Below the pieces are notes generated by a model. The model did no database searches. It saw only the letters and a list, made by a program, of their open reading frames with translations, and was not told the origin of the DNA. A stretch of DNA of 64,000 bases from Chlorobiota bacterium (GTDB taxonomy: Bacteria; Bacteroidota; Ignavibacteria; OLB7). Location: the NCBI GenBank assembly GCA_028287785.1, contig JAQBOZ010000007.1:124001-188000 (forward strand). The letters run 5' to 3'. The position numbers were made by a program, and so were the translations under genes. This document shows positions 8,786-17,846 of this stretch, piece by piece; position 1 is the first letter of the stretch, and each line of letters starts with the position of its first letter.

Positions 8786-10312
8786 CTATTCCGTTGCCGG
8801 CAACTCCCGAAGCGGAAACCCGAGCCTGACGAGCGTGCCGGTTCCGGGGTTGGAATCGATCACGACGTCACCGCCGTGCAGCTCCATCACAGCCTTGACG
8901 ATCGGCAGGCCAAGTCCGGTCCCCTGCGTGGATCGGGAGCGATCGCCGCGATAGAATCTGTCGAACACCCTGGGAAGATCCTCCGGCGGGATGCCCGGCC
9001 CCTGATCGGCCACTTCAACCAGCACCCTCTGTTCGGTGCTGAAAACGCGGATACGCACGGTTCCCCCCTCTGGAGAATATTTGGCGGCATTGTCGATCAC
9101 CGAGACCAGGGCCCGGCTCAGTATCGGCGGCACCGATTGGATTTCCGGGACATCTTCCAGATCGAGATCGAGAATCACCCGCCTGGCGGCCACCCCCTCC
9201 ACTTCCGTTACGCACTCCATCACCATTTCCGTAAGGCTGACGGTATGCCTGATAAGCTCGGAGCCCATCGTCGCCACTGTGGCAAGCAGCAGCAGATCGC
9301 TCGCCAGGCGATCCAGCCGCTGCGATTCCCCATGCACTCTGTCCAGCGCCTGCCGGGTTCCCCCGTCCAGGCCGGAATCCTGAAGGAGCAGATCCACCTC
9401 GGCGCGCATCACGGTAAGCGGGGTCATAAGATCGTGCGATGCATCGGCCACGAACTGCGCCTGCGAATCCCGGGCGCGCTCGAACCGGGCCATCATCTCC
9501 ATGACTTCCGCGGTACGCTCATCCATCCGCTTCAGCAGAAGATCGTGCGCCAGGCGGAGCGATTCCTCCGTCCGCTTCCGTTCGGTAACATCGCGACCGA
9601 CCGTAACGACGAAGTCGCGATCTCCCACGGTGATCAGCTTGATGCTCACCTCCACCGGATAGATGGAACCGTCGCGCCGGCGATGATTCCCCTCCATGAT
9701 GATGGAAACCACGGTCCGCAGCCGCTCCATCGCGCTCACCCATTCCTCGACGTTCGTTAACGAATTCTCGATATCGATGATCGTCAGCGATAGAAGCTGC
9801 TCGCGGGTATACCCCAGGCGCACGTGGGCCGCCTCGTTGACATCGAGCATCCTCCCGGAGAGGGGATCGATCACGAAGAGCGAATCGTTCGACTGATCCA
9901 TCAGGGTGCGGAAGATCTTCAACTCGTACTCCGCGTCGGCGTCCGGCCTGATGTTCCACCAGAGCCGCATCCCCTCCTCGTCATGCGCCATTTCCACCGA
10001 GAGAAGCACATTGACCGATCCCGCATGGGAGGAACGCAGGCGAACCGCGGCTTCGCGGGGATAATCCGGAAGATGAACGGCATTGAGAAGGGAGGCGAAT
10101 GCCCGGTGGGAATCGGCATGCACGAAATCCGCAAAGGGGAATCCGGAGGGAATGGCGCCTTTACCGGCAAGCAGGTGCGCGGCGGCGGTATTGGCATGCA
10201 GAATCATCCCATCGAAACCGGTTTCGATGAACCCGTCGGACGAGCGGTCCAGCAGGCGCAATAGAACAGTGCCACCGGGCACGATGTCTCTCAGAATATG
10301 GGTTGATCTCAT
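8786..10312 (-). CDS. PAS-PAS sensor histidine kinase
   Basis: A 508-aa protein with two PAS domains (about 15-125 and 130-245), a helical linker, a HisKA domain with the phosphorylated His293 in ADASHDLMTPLTV, and an ATPase domain (N-box around Asn408, DQGPGIP 436-442, GTGLGLP 464-470). No membrane segment is visible, so it senses a cytosolic signal. The H-box reads SHDLMTP where the family has Arg before TP. It is closely similar in its kinase core to the larger kinase at 10875-13925, and probably feeds the same regulator at 14199. Start chosen at ATG 10312 with GGAG nine bases upstream. Confidence 0.92.
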   Translation of the reverse strand: MRSTHILRDIVPGGTVLLRLLDRSSDGFIETGFDGMILHANTAAAHLLAGKGAIPSGFPFADFVHADSHRAFASLLNAVHLPDYPREAAVRLRSSHAGSVNVLLSVEMAHDEEGMRLWWNIRPDADAEYELKIFRTLMDQSNDSLFVIDPLSGRMLDVNEAAHVRLGYTREQLLSLTIIDIENSLTNVEEWVSAMERLRTVVSIIMEGNHRRRDGSIYPVEVSIKLITVGDRDFVVTVGRDVTERKRTEESLRLAHDLLLKRMDERTAEVMEMMARFERARDSQAQFVADASHDLMTPLTVMRAEVDLLLQDSGLDGGTRQALDRVHGESQRLDRLASDLLLLATVATMGSELIRHTVSLTEMVMECVTEVEGVAARRVILDLDLEDVPEIQSVPPILSRALVSVIDNAAKYSPEGGTVRIRVFSTEQRVLVEVADQGPGIPPEDLPRVFDRFYRGDRSRSTQGTGLGLPIVKAVMELHGGDVVIDSNPGTGTLVRLGFPLRELPATE

Positions 10313-10488
10313 AATATCACTCCGCTCCAATGGCGATTTCGCGCCTGTAGATATCGGAAACAGACTGGGATGCGGATACCTGGAGCGCCGCAACCAGTGT
10401 GGACCAGCATTATGGCCCCGCCGTGTTTCGACGGGAGTATTCCAGACAGGCAAGCTAGGCCGGAGAGATGAGATAAAGATGAGACGTG

Positions 10489-10797
10489 CATGGTGACTCG
10501 GTTCAAGTCCAGCATCCGGTTGACAGCGCTATGATCCATCGATGATCCTCTCCTCACTCTTCAAGCTCCGTCAGGAGCGTGCCGGTTGTAGCAACGATGC
10601 CTCCTCAAGCTCCAGAGGAGCGTACCATTCTGCCGGCCGGCGAGGATGGTACGCTCCTCTGGAGCTTGAAATCATGGGAGACGTGGTGATGCTACAACCG
10701 GTACGCCCCGATGGGGCTGGGAAGGATGGGGCTGGGAAGACGGATGCCGTATATGACCCCGGGCATCATCTACACCATCTCAACCTGAGTCACTACC
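10489..10797 (-). mobile_element. MITE-like element, copy 1 (309 bp)
   Basis: Matches the copy at 55415-55718 in reverse complement over its whole length, by eye at about 80-85%. The ends are inverted (CATGGTGACTC... and ...GAGTCACTACC), and it is flanked by 8-bp direct repeats GAGACGTG (10481-10488) and AAGACGTG (10798-10805). Inside are two nested hairpins: a 12-bp outer stem (10582-10593 with 10690-10701) and a 23-bp perfect inner stem (10606-10628 with 10646-10668). A 15-bp unit, GATGGGGCTGGGAAG, is tandemly doubled at 10710-10739. It encodes no transposase, so it would have to be moved in trans. It fills the gap between the two kinase genes. Confidence 0.85.
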
Positions 10798-10874
10798 AAG
10801 ACGTGATGTGGTCTGTGGGTGAAATCAATCATCGGCATCGATCGTGGCGGAGCTGGGTCTCCGACCAGGCCTGC

Positions 10875-13800
10875 CTAATCCGCGGCGGCAACCGGCAGCA
10901 CCACTGTCACCGTCGTGCCGACCCCGACTTCAGAGGTCAGGCTGACGATCCCATGATGCGCCTCCACCACTGCCTTGACGATCGGCAGGCCAAGCCCGGT
11001 GCCGGGGGTTCCACGGGTCAGATCCCCCCGGAAGAACCGGTCGAAAACATATGGCAGATCCCCCGCCGGGATCCCCACGCCGTGATCGCGGACGGCGATC
11101 ACGGCGGCCCCGTCGCTTCGGGCAAGGCGCACTTCGACGGCGCTCGGCCCGGCGGAATATTTGATGGCGTTCTCCAGAACATTTGTCAGCGCGCGTTCAA
11201 GCATCGTCAGATCGCAGAGGACCTCCACCGGCTCCTCGATCTGGACATCCCAGGAGATATTCTTCTCCATCGCAATCATGGTAAGCTGCGCCACGGAATC
11301 GATGAGAAGGCCATCCAGCCAGACGCGGTTGGACGTTATCACTTTCTGCTGGGCGTCCAGCGTTGCAAGCAGAAGAAGATCGGCGGCGAGATGCTCCATG
11401 CGCCTCGATTCGTTGGCGATTCTGAGGAGTGCGCTGCGGGTGCGCTGATCGAGCCCGGCATGGCCGAGAAGCTGGTCCAGCTCCGCGCGCAGCACCGTCA
11501 GCGGGGTTCGGAGATCGTGCGAGGCATCGGCCACAAACCGACGCTGGTTCAGATGGACCTGCTCCAGATGGGACATCATCTCCACGATCTCCGCGGTCCG
11601 CTCCGCCACGCGCATTTCCAGCTTGTCGTGCGCTTCGCGGAGGGCATTTTCCGCGTTTTTCCGCTCGGTGATATCGGTGATCATCGCCAGCGATCCCGCG
11701 AAGGCTCCGCTGCCATCGTACACCGGCCCGGCGGAAATGATGGCCCAGACACGTGTGCCGTCGCTCCGGACGAACTGGAAATCATACTGCTCCTGAACGC
11801 CGATCAGCCGTTTGGCATGATGCTCCCTCCCGACTCCCTTCCATTCCGGAGCGATAAAATCGTATATGGAGCAACCTGTCATTTCGGCGACGGAATATCC
11901 CAGCATCTCCGCCATCCGCGCGTTGACGAAGCTGACGCGGGCGTTGGGATCGACCAGCCAGATCCCCTCGTTCGCCGTCTCCACGATATGCCGGTAGCGC
12001 TCCTCGCTGGCGCGCAGGGCATCCTCCATCTCCTTCCGCTGCGTCAGATCGGTCATGGCGCCGATGACCCGTACCGGCTTCTCCTCTTTGTCGAATATCA
12101 GATACCCGCGATCCAGCACATAGGCCCATGCGCCGTCTCCCCGGAGAAACCGGTACTCGTCATCCCAGAACTGCCGCTTCTCCGCGATCGCCGCATGCAG
12201 CCCGGACTCCACGCGCTCCCGGTCGTCGGGATGCAGCCGGACCTGCCACCACTTCAGATCCGGGGCAACCTCATCCGGCTCATAGCCGAACAATTTCTGC
12301 ACGCTGTCATTCCACCAGAGTGTGTTACTCTGGAGATCCCAGTCCCAGATGGCATCGTTGGTGGCGCGGGTGGCAAGCTGGAACCGCTCCTCGCTCTTGC
12401 GGAGCGATTCCTCCGCGAGTATCCTGGCGGTGATATCGATCGATTTCCCCCCCACCATCATTTCGCCGACGGCGTTGACGACGGGGAATCTGATGGTGAT
12501 CCAGTGATGGATCTGCCCGTTGTAATCCGTGGAGTCAATCCGGGTGATGGTCCCCCCGCCGGCGTGCACCTCCGCATCGGCGGCCACCAGGCCCTCGGCC
12601 ACCTCGGAAGGAAAAAGCTCGTAGTCGGTCCTGCCGATCACATCCTCCAGACGGAGATCGAAGAGGCGGCAGAACTCACGGTTGGCGAACGTGTACCGCC
12701 CCTCTCCATCCTTCAGATAGGTGATCACGGGGCTGTTGTTCATAAATGTCTGGAACATCCGCTCGCTGTCGCGCAGCCCCTGTTCGGCCGCCCGTTGCGC
12801 GGTAATATCGATGCCGGTGCCGATCCCGAACGCCACGCTCCCGTCGCTGTCGTACAGCGCGCTGTTGGTCCAGCGAATCAGCTTTCGCTCCCCTGTTCTG
12901 GTCAGCCAGTGGTTCTCTCTGGTCCTCTGTATCTCCCCATGTTCCAGCCCGCTGAAATCGCGGGTCAGGGATTCAGCCTCATCCGGGGGGACGAGCAGAT
13001 CGATGACATTGCGCCCCGCAACCTCCTCGAAGCTGTAGCCGGAGATATCCTCGCACGCGCGGTTGAATCTGACGATGTTCATGTCATGATCGAACACCAG
13101 CACAAGCGCACCCACGGTATCGAGCACCGACGAGATGAAATCCCGCTCCTCCTTCAACTCCAGCCGGCTCCGCCGGAGCGCATCCTCCTGCCTGATCCGC
13201 TCGGTGATATCGGTCGCCACGCCGACCATCCCCACGATCTCGCCCGCCGCGTTCAGCGACGGCGAAAAGCGGCAGTCGATGACGACATCACTGAACCGGA
13301 CTATTTCCGTAAATGTCTCGCCGGCAAGCGCGCGGCTGGTGGCGCTCACCAGCTTCGGAACGTACGCCAGAAAATCCTCGACCCGCGCCCCCACCACCAG
13401 ACCGGGATCAATCCCCAGCTTCCCGACGCTGTGCCCCTCGAAGAGTGTGATGATTCCGTTGACATCGACCGAGCAGAGGATGATGGGGGCGCTCGCCACC
13501 ACGGTCCTGAGACGTTCCTCGCTCTGCCGCAGCTCGTCGGACAGACGTTTCCGCTCAAGCGCGTAGCGGATGGCCCGCTCCAGAATGCGATCATCCAGAT
13601 TTCCCTTGTAGAGATAATCGGAAGCGCCGGCGGCCATCGCCTCCATGTCGATCTCATGGTCCCCATAGCCGGTCAGGAGGATGATGGGAGTGTGTATGCC
13701 GTGCTGAATCGCGTGGCGGAGGATCTCGACGCCGGTGCGGTCTCCCATCCGGTAATCGACCAGGGAGATATCGACCGCGGGGTCCATAATGGCCTCCAGG

Positions 13801-13925
13801 CCCTCCACGAACGTGGCGACCGTTCGGAGCTGGAACTGGAGCCTGCTTCGCATCAGCAGGTTACGGATCAGAATGTGGTAGTTCCGATCGTCATCGATCA
13901 GCAGAATGGTTATCGGGGTATTCAA
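10875..13925 (-). CDS. REC-(PAS)5-histidine kinase, 1016 aa
   Basis: An N-terminal receiver domain (acidic pair Asp11-Asp12, phospho-acceptor Asp57 in VDYRM, Lys107) is followed by five PAS domains (about 135-255, 265-385, 390-510, 515-640 and 645-765). Then come HisKA with His803 in ASHDLRTPLTV and the ATPase domain (NVLENAIKYS, DHGVGIP, GTGLGLP). It is cytosolic; no membrane helix is seen. A receiver ahead of sensor domains suggests the kinase is itself controlled by another phosphodonor. There is no ATG; the TTG at 13925 sits six bases after GGAAGGA and starts the receiver fold correctly. It lies downstream of the response regulator on the same strand. Confidence 0.94.
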   Translation of the reverse strand: MNTPITILLIDDDRNYHILIRNLLMRSRLQFQLRTVATFVEGLEAIMDPAVDISLVDYRMGDRTGVEILRHAIQHGIHTPIILLTGYGDHEIDMEAMAAGASDYLYKGNLDDRILERAIRYALERKRLSDELRQSEERLRTVVASAPIILCSVDVNGIITLFEGHSVGKLGIDPGLVVGARVEDFLAYVPKLVSATSRALAGETFTEIVRFSDVVIDCRFSPSLNAAGEIVGMVGVATDITERIRQEDALRRSRLELKEERDFISSVLDTVGALVLVFDHDMNIVRFNRACEDISGYSFEEVAGRNVIDLLVPPDEAESLTRDFSGLEHGEIQRTRENHWLTRTGERKLIRWTNSALYDSDGSVAFGIGTGIDITAQRAAEQGLRDSERMFQTFMNNSPVITYLKDGEGRYTFANREFCRLFDLRLEDVIGRTDYELFPSEVAEGLVAADAEVHAGGGTITRIDSTDYNGQIHHWITIRFPVVNAVGEMMVGGKSIDITARILAEESLRKSEERFQLATRATNDAIWDWDLQSNTLWWNDSVQKLFGYEPDEVAPDLKWWQVRLHPDDRERVESGLHAAIAEKRQFWDDEYRFLRGDGAWAYVLDRGYLIFDKEEKPVRVIGAMTDLTQRKEMEDALRASEERYRHIVETANEGIWLVDPNARVSFVNARMAEMLGYSVAEMTGCSIYDFIAPEWKGVGREHHAKRLIGVQEQYDFQFVRSDGTRVWAIISAGPVYDGSGAFAGSLAMITDITERKNAENALREAHDKLEMRVAERTAEIVEMMSHLEQVHLNQRRFVADASHDLRTPLTVLRAELDQLLGHAGLDQRTRSALLRIANESRRMEHLAADLLLLATLDAQQKVITSNRVWLDGLLIDSVAQLTMIAMEKNISWDVQIEEPVEVLCDLTMLERALTNVLENAIKYSAGPSAVEVRLARSDGAAVIAVRDHGVGIPAGDLPYVFDRFFRGDLTRGTPGTGLGLPIVKAVVEAHHGIVSLTSEVGVGTTVTVVLPVAAAD

Positions 13926-14198
13926 GAACAGTCCTTCCCGGCATGAATGCCACAGCGTGAAGGAGCCGGAAAAGCTTCCCCTGGCTCACATGATTGATGA
14001 CCGGACTGGAGGTGATAACCGGCGGGCCTGCCCGCGCGGCAAGTGCCGGGGAAGCGCCCCGGCGACAACTGACATCTCATGCGATGGTTTTCGGTAAACC
14101 CCGTCTCTCTCATCCCCGCTGTTCCCTCACGCATTACTCCCCGCTCGCGCTCCCGTTAACGTTTCAGGCCCTGCGCGCCGGGCCATATCCATCTCCCG

Positions 14199-14879
14199 CT
14201 ATTGTGCCCCATAATCATCGAACCGGTAGCCGGCACCGCGCACCGTATGGATCAGCGGCAGCTCATGATCCTTGTCGATCTTCTGCCGCAGGCACCGCAT
14301 CAACGACTCGATCACATTCGATCGCGGGTCGAAATTGAGGTCCCAGACGTGCTCGCCGATCGCCTCGCGCGTAAGCAGCTTCCCCTTGTGAAGCACGAAA
14401 TATTCCAGCAGGGCGAACTCCTTGGCGGTCAGATTTATCGGCCGGCCGTTCCTCACCACGGTGCGCCTCGCCGTATCGATCGACAGATCCGCGACGTGGA
14501 TTTCCGCGGTCTTCTGCTCGGAGTGCCGCCGGGTCAGTGAGCGGACGCGGGCCATCAGGATGCCGAAGTCGAACGGCTTCGTAAGATAGTCATCGGCCCC
14601 CTGATCCAGCCCCTGGATTACGTCGTTCGGCGAGCCGAGCGCGGTAAGCATCAGAATGGGGGTTTTCAGATGTTCATCCCGAATGCGTTTGCAGACGCCC
14701 CAGCCGTTGAGTCGCGGAAGCATCACATCGAGAATCACCAGGTCGTAATCGTTGCACAGCGCATGCTCCACCCCCATGAGCCCGTCGTCGGCTATGTCGA
14801 CGCTGTAGTGCTGCTCAACAAGACCACGCCTGATAACATCGGCGATATTATGGTCGTCCTCGACAACGAGAATTCTCAT
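14199..14879 (-). CDS. OmpR/PhoB-family response regulator
   Basis: A 226-aa transcription regulator. The receiver domain has Glu8/Asp9 in VVEDDH, phospho-acceptor Asp51 in LVILDVMLPR and Lys101 in YLTKPFD. The C-terminal winged helix (about 128-222) has the usual TAKEFALLEYFVLHKGKLLTR and HTVRGAGYRF segments. It is the first gene of the minus-strand signalling block and is the obvious partner of the two orphan-like kinases downstream. The gap to the REC-PAS kinase (273 bp) contains a short GC hairpin at 14045-14063 but no gene. Confidence 0.95.
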   Translation of the reverse strand: MRILVVEDDHNIADVIRRGLVEQHYSVDIADDGLMGVEHALCNDYDLVILDVMLPRLNGWGVCKRIRDEHLKTPILMLTALGSPNDVIQGLDQGADDYLTKPFDFGILMARVRSLTRRHSEQKTAEIHVADLSIDTARRTVVRNGRPINLTAKEFALLEYFVLHKGKLLTREAIGEHVWDLNFDPRSNVIESLMRCLRQKIDKDHELPLIHTVRGAGYRFDDYGAQ

Positions 14880-15272
14880 GATGATATCGCAAAAAAAGAG
14901 GAGAAAAATATGGATCAGGCCATGCTCGACAGCATTGGGAAGCGGAGGTACTGCCGGGCATGGGAATGAAAACCATGCACGTCAATCAGGACAATGACAC
15001 GACTTAAGATATACTTCGACTGCTGATAAAAAAACAAATTCTCCGACCGGCAACGTAAAATCCGTTGTGGCCCGGCCCGCGCGGGGGCTGAATATCCAGG
15101 TTTATTATGATGGGATGATACGTCGTGCCCGGCAGCCGGATTATTTTACGATGGGCCCGCGCGAAATAATCCGGCCTGTTTAAAGTTCTTAAGGGAATTG
15201 CCGGCCGAGGCAATTCCGGGGCATTTTTCAGCGACCCATATCTGGACGAATATTCCCGTCATCATGCAACCC
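14880..15272. other. Intergenic with a possible terminator
   Basis: GGAATTGCC (15194-15202) pairs with GGCAATTCC (15209-15217) and could end the rluD transcript coming from the right, although its T-run is weak. The 15000-15190 part is AT-richer and probably holds the promoter of the response regulator. No gene is supported. Confidence 0.4.
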
Positions 15273-16358
15273 TCACGAAGCTCCGCGAAGTGCTTCCACC
15301 AGGTTCAGCATATCCCCCGGAAGCTCGGAATCGAATTCCATGTACGCGCCGCTTCGCGGGTGGTTGATCCCCAGCATTTTGGCGTGCAGCGCCTGTCTGT
15401 CCATCAGCTTCAGCAGATTTGCCACATGCTGACGATGCTTCCCTCCCGGCCCGGGGTACACCACCACCCGGCCGCCATAGGTGGCATCGCCGAACAGCGG
15501 GTGGCCGATATGCGCGCAATGCACGCGAATCTGGTGCGTCCGCCCGGTCGCCAGCCGCAGCGCGATCAGCGTGGCAAACGCGAACCTCTCAACCACCCGA
15601 TACCGCGTAAGAGCGTACTTCCCCCCCTTGCGGACCACCGTGAACTTCTTCCGATCGCGCGAGTCCCGCCCGAGATCCCCCTCGATATCCCCCTCATCCT
15701 CCTCGAATATCCCCCAGGCCACCGCCCAGTATTCCCGTTTGGCGGTTCGGTTGGCGAACTGCACGGCGAGGCTGGAGAGCGATTCCCCGTTTTTCGCAAC
15801 CACCATCAACCCGGTGGTGTCCTTGTCCAGGCGATGCACGATCCCCGGCCGTGGCCCGGCCTCCTCCAGCCCTTCCTCCTCATCCGTGGCGTCACCCGCT
15901 TCATCGGCCTCCTCATCGGGGATCGGCGCGTCATCGACCATCGGCAGCCTGCCGCCGACGTGGAAGAGGACGGCGTTGACAAGCGTCCCGTCGCGATTGC
16001 CGAAACCGGGGTGGGTCACCATGCCGGCCGGCTTGTTCACCACCAGCATGTCATCATCCTCATAGCGGATATCGAGCGGGATATCCTGCGCGATCAGCTC
16101 GATCGGAGGCGGCTTCATCAGGGTGATCTCGATCTCATCACCGGGGCGGACACGATAGTTCGCCCTGGTCGGCCGGCCGTTCACCAGCACCGTGCCGGCG
16201 GTGATCGCATCCTGCACCTTGTTGCGCGTTGCCCGCATCACCGCCGTGGTGATAAACCTGTCGATACGCTCCGGCGACTGTCCCGCCGTCACGACGATGG
16301 TTCTGGTATGCGGAACCCGCTCGGGATAATGATGATCTTCGTGGTTATGATCCTCCAT
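15273..16358 (-). CDS. rluD: 23S rRNA pseudouridine synthase, RluD family
   Basis: A 361-aa protein with an N-terminal S4 RNA-binding domain (about 20-85: ERIDRFITTAVMRATRNKVQ) and a RsuA/RluA catalytic domain. The catalytic Asp is in GIVHRLDKDTTGLMVV, followed by RTHQIRVHCAHIGHPLFGD. An acidic insert of about 30 residues (DEEADEAGDATDEEEG) interrupts the catalytic domain just before the HRLDKDT motif and is unusual. The ATG is preceded by GGAGG lying inside the last codons of rdgB, so the two genes are translationally coupled. The exact uridine targets are inferred from family only. Confidence 0.94.
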   Translation of the reverse strand: MEDHNHEDHHYPERVPHTRTIVVTAGQSPERIDRFITTAVMRATRNKVQDAITAGTVLVNGRPTRANYRVRPGDEIEITLMKPPPIELIAQDIPLDIRYEDDDMLVVNKPAGMVTHPGFGNRDGTLVNAVLFHVGGRLPMVDDAPIPDEEADEAGDATDEEEGLEEAGPRPGIVHRLDKDTTGLMVVAKNGESLSSLAVQFANRTAKREYWAVAWGIFEEDEGDIEGDLGRDSRDRKKFTVVRKGGKYALTRYRVVERFAFATLIALRLATGRTHQIRVHCAHIGHPLFGDATYGGRVVVYPGPGGKHRQHVANLLKLMDRQALHAKMLGINHPRSGAYMEFDSELPGDMLNLVEALRGAS

Positions 16359-16362
16359 CGGC

Positions 16363-16956
16363 CTATCCCTCCAGATAAGGCGCCAGCGTCTCGCGGATGC
16401 CGGCTATGGCACGCCCCCGATGGCTGATCGCGTTCTTCTGATCGGGCGGCATCTCCGCGAACGTGCGAACGCTCCCCTCGGGGCGGAACAGCGGATCGTA
16501 CCCGAACCCTCCATCGCCATGCGGCTCCTCGGTGATTTCCCCCTCCACAATCCCCTCGGCAAAGAGCGTGCGGAAGGAATCGGTGTAGCAGATCACGGTG
16601 CGGAAACGGGCGGCGCGCCCGGTGGCGGATGCAAGATCGGAGAGGAGTCTGGCGCAGTTGCTTGCGTAGGTGGCATCGGGACCGGCATAGCGGGCGGAAT
16701 AGACGCCCGGCGCTCCGCCAAGCGCGTCCACTTCCAGGCCGGTGTCGTCGGCGATGGTCGGGATGCCGGTGGCGTTGAAGATCTCGCGCGCCTTGATGTA
16801 GGCGTTCGCCTCGAGAGTATCGCCATCCTCGATCGGCTCGGGGAGGGTTACGGGAAGATCGGCCAGCGTGATGACGCGGACGCCGTCATGCCCCGCGAGC
16901 ATCGCCGCAAGCTCCTCCGCCTTATGGGGGTTGTTGGTCGCAAGAAGAATGTTCAT
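16363..16956 (-). CDS. rdgB: XTP/dITP pyrophosphatase (non-canonical NTPase)
   Basis: A 197-aa Ham1/RdgB enzyme that removes deaminated purine nucleotides (ITP, dITP, XTP) from the pool. The markers are ILLATNNPHKAEELAAML at the N-terminus, ADDTGLEVDALGGAPGVYSA in the middle, GDGGFGYDPLF, and the C-terminal SHRGRA segment. ATG 16956 is preferred; a TTG three codons upstream keeps the frame open. It ends four bases before rluD begins, forming an rdgB-rluD pair. Confidence 0.96.
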   Translation of the reverse strand: MNILLATNNPHKAEELAAMLAGHDGVRVITLADLPVTLPEPIEDGDTLEANAYIKAREIFNATGIPTIADDTGLEVDALGGAPGVYSARYAGPDATYASNCARLLSDLASATGRAARFRTVICYTDSFRTLFAEGIVEGEITEEPHGDGGFGYDPLFRPEGSVRTFAEMPPDQKNAISHRGRAIAGIRETLAPYLEG

Positions 16957-17036
16957 GCGGGCCAAGATACGGGAGATTCCCCCCGCGAGCTTCTACAGGT
17001 TGTGAACCGCGACGGCCACCGAGCCGCACCCCCCGT

Positions 17037-17528
17037 TCAGTTCAACCCGACGATCGACCAGTTCAACACCGACGCGAAGCTGACCCAGAGGAGATAGGGA
17101 AGCAGCAGGAGCGATGAGGCGCGGGATACCGGCCAGGCCCTGATCATGATCAGCGGGATCGAACACCAGAGAAGGATGATATCGATCCCCGCCCAGAGCG
17201 GCGCGTGTCCCTGGAAGAAGATGAAGGACCACGCCAGATTCAGCGCGCCGTTGATGCCGTACAGCGCCATCAGCGTGGACCGGGCCCCGCCGCCGGTGGC
17301 ATGCCGGACAAGGCTTGCGGAGATGGCAAGCAGAAGATAGATCGTGCTCCACACGGGGCCGAAGAGCCATGCGGGCGGCTGCCAGGACGGCTTCGACAGG
17401 TGCAGATACCATGTGCTGGCCGTATCGGTTGCAAGGCCGCCGAGCGTGGCAATCGCGATCACTGCCAGAAAAATCAGAATCGATGGCATCCACTCGATGC
17501 CGGGACGGGTCATTCTCAGCGTATCCAT
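17037..17528 (-). CDS. tspO: TspO/MBR-family membrane protein
   Basis: A 163-aa protein with five hydrophobic helices, typical of TspO, a tryptophan-rich membrane protein that binds porphyrins and related ligands and is tied to stress and tetrapyrrole handling. The diagnostic stretch SKPSWQPPAWLFGPVWSTIY and the later FQGHAPLWAGIDI are present. ATG 17528 follows AAGGCGAGG; the open frame to 17606 lacks family similarity. The sequence alone does not show the physiological role here. Confidence 0.94.
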   Translation of the reverse strand: MDTLRMTRPGIEWMPSILIFLAVIAIATLGGLATDTASTWYLHLSKPSWQPPAWLFGPVWSTIYLLLAISASLVRHATGGGARSTLMALYGINGALNLAWSFIFFQGHAPLWAGIDIILLWCSIPLIMIRAWPVSRASSLLLLPYLLWVSFASVLNWSIVGLN

Positions 17529-17846
17529 TGCCTCGCCTTGTTTCGATGCTGATCCGGTATTGTTGACTGGCCCTTGTAATACTGTTTCGCTTCTGACATA
17601 ATTCAACGATATTACGGGTACAAATCACATGCCCCGTCGGAACGAAGGCACCCGAACCAGATCATCCTCTTCGGCGCCTCAGCTACGGCATCAATCCCGG
17701 CTTCTCCCCACCGGTTTGAACTGAACTTCCCGAACGGGCTCCCTCTCCGGCCTATCGTTAGAACAAAACGAGCAGATCTTCGTCGAACGATAGCGATCGT
17801 CGTCATCGACACGCTCTCCATTCAATTCAATAAATCAGGTAGTCTG
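17529..17846. other. Divergent promoter region
   Basis: About 320 bp between tspO (leftward) and the propeller gene (rightward). It is AT-richer near 17590-17630 and 17760-17846, consistent with promoters in both directions. No gene or repeat is seen. Confidence 0.4.

Noticed and set aside
10495-10520. GGTTCAAGTCC resembling a tRNA T-arm
   Set aside because: No acceptor, anticodon or D arms surround it; it belongs to the terminal repeat of the MITE.
10542-13946. 1134-codon open frame on the plus strand
   Set aside because: It lies antisense to the REC-PAS kinase, which has full domain structure and a ribosome site. The plus frame has His/Arg/Pro-rich antisense composition, a by-product of high GC.
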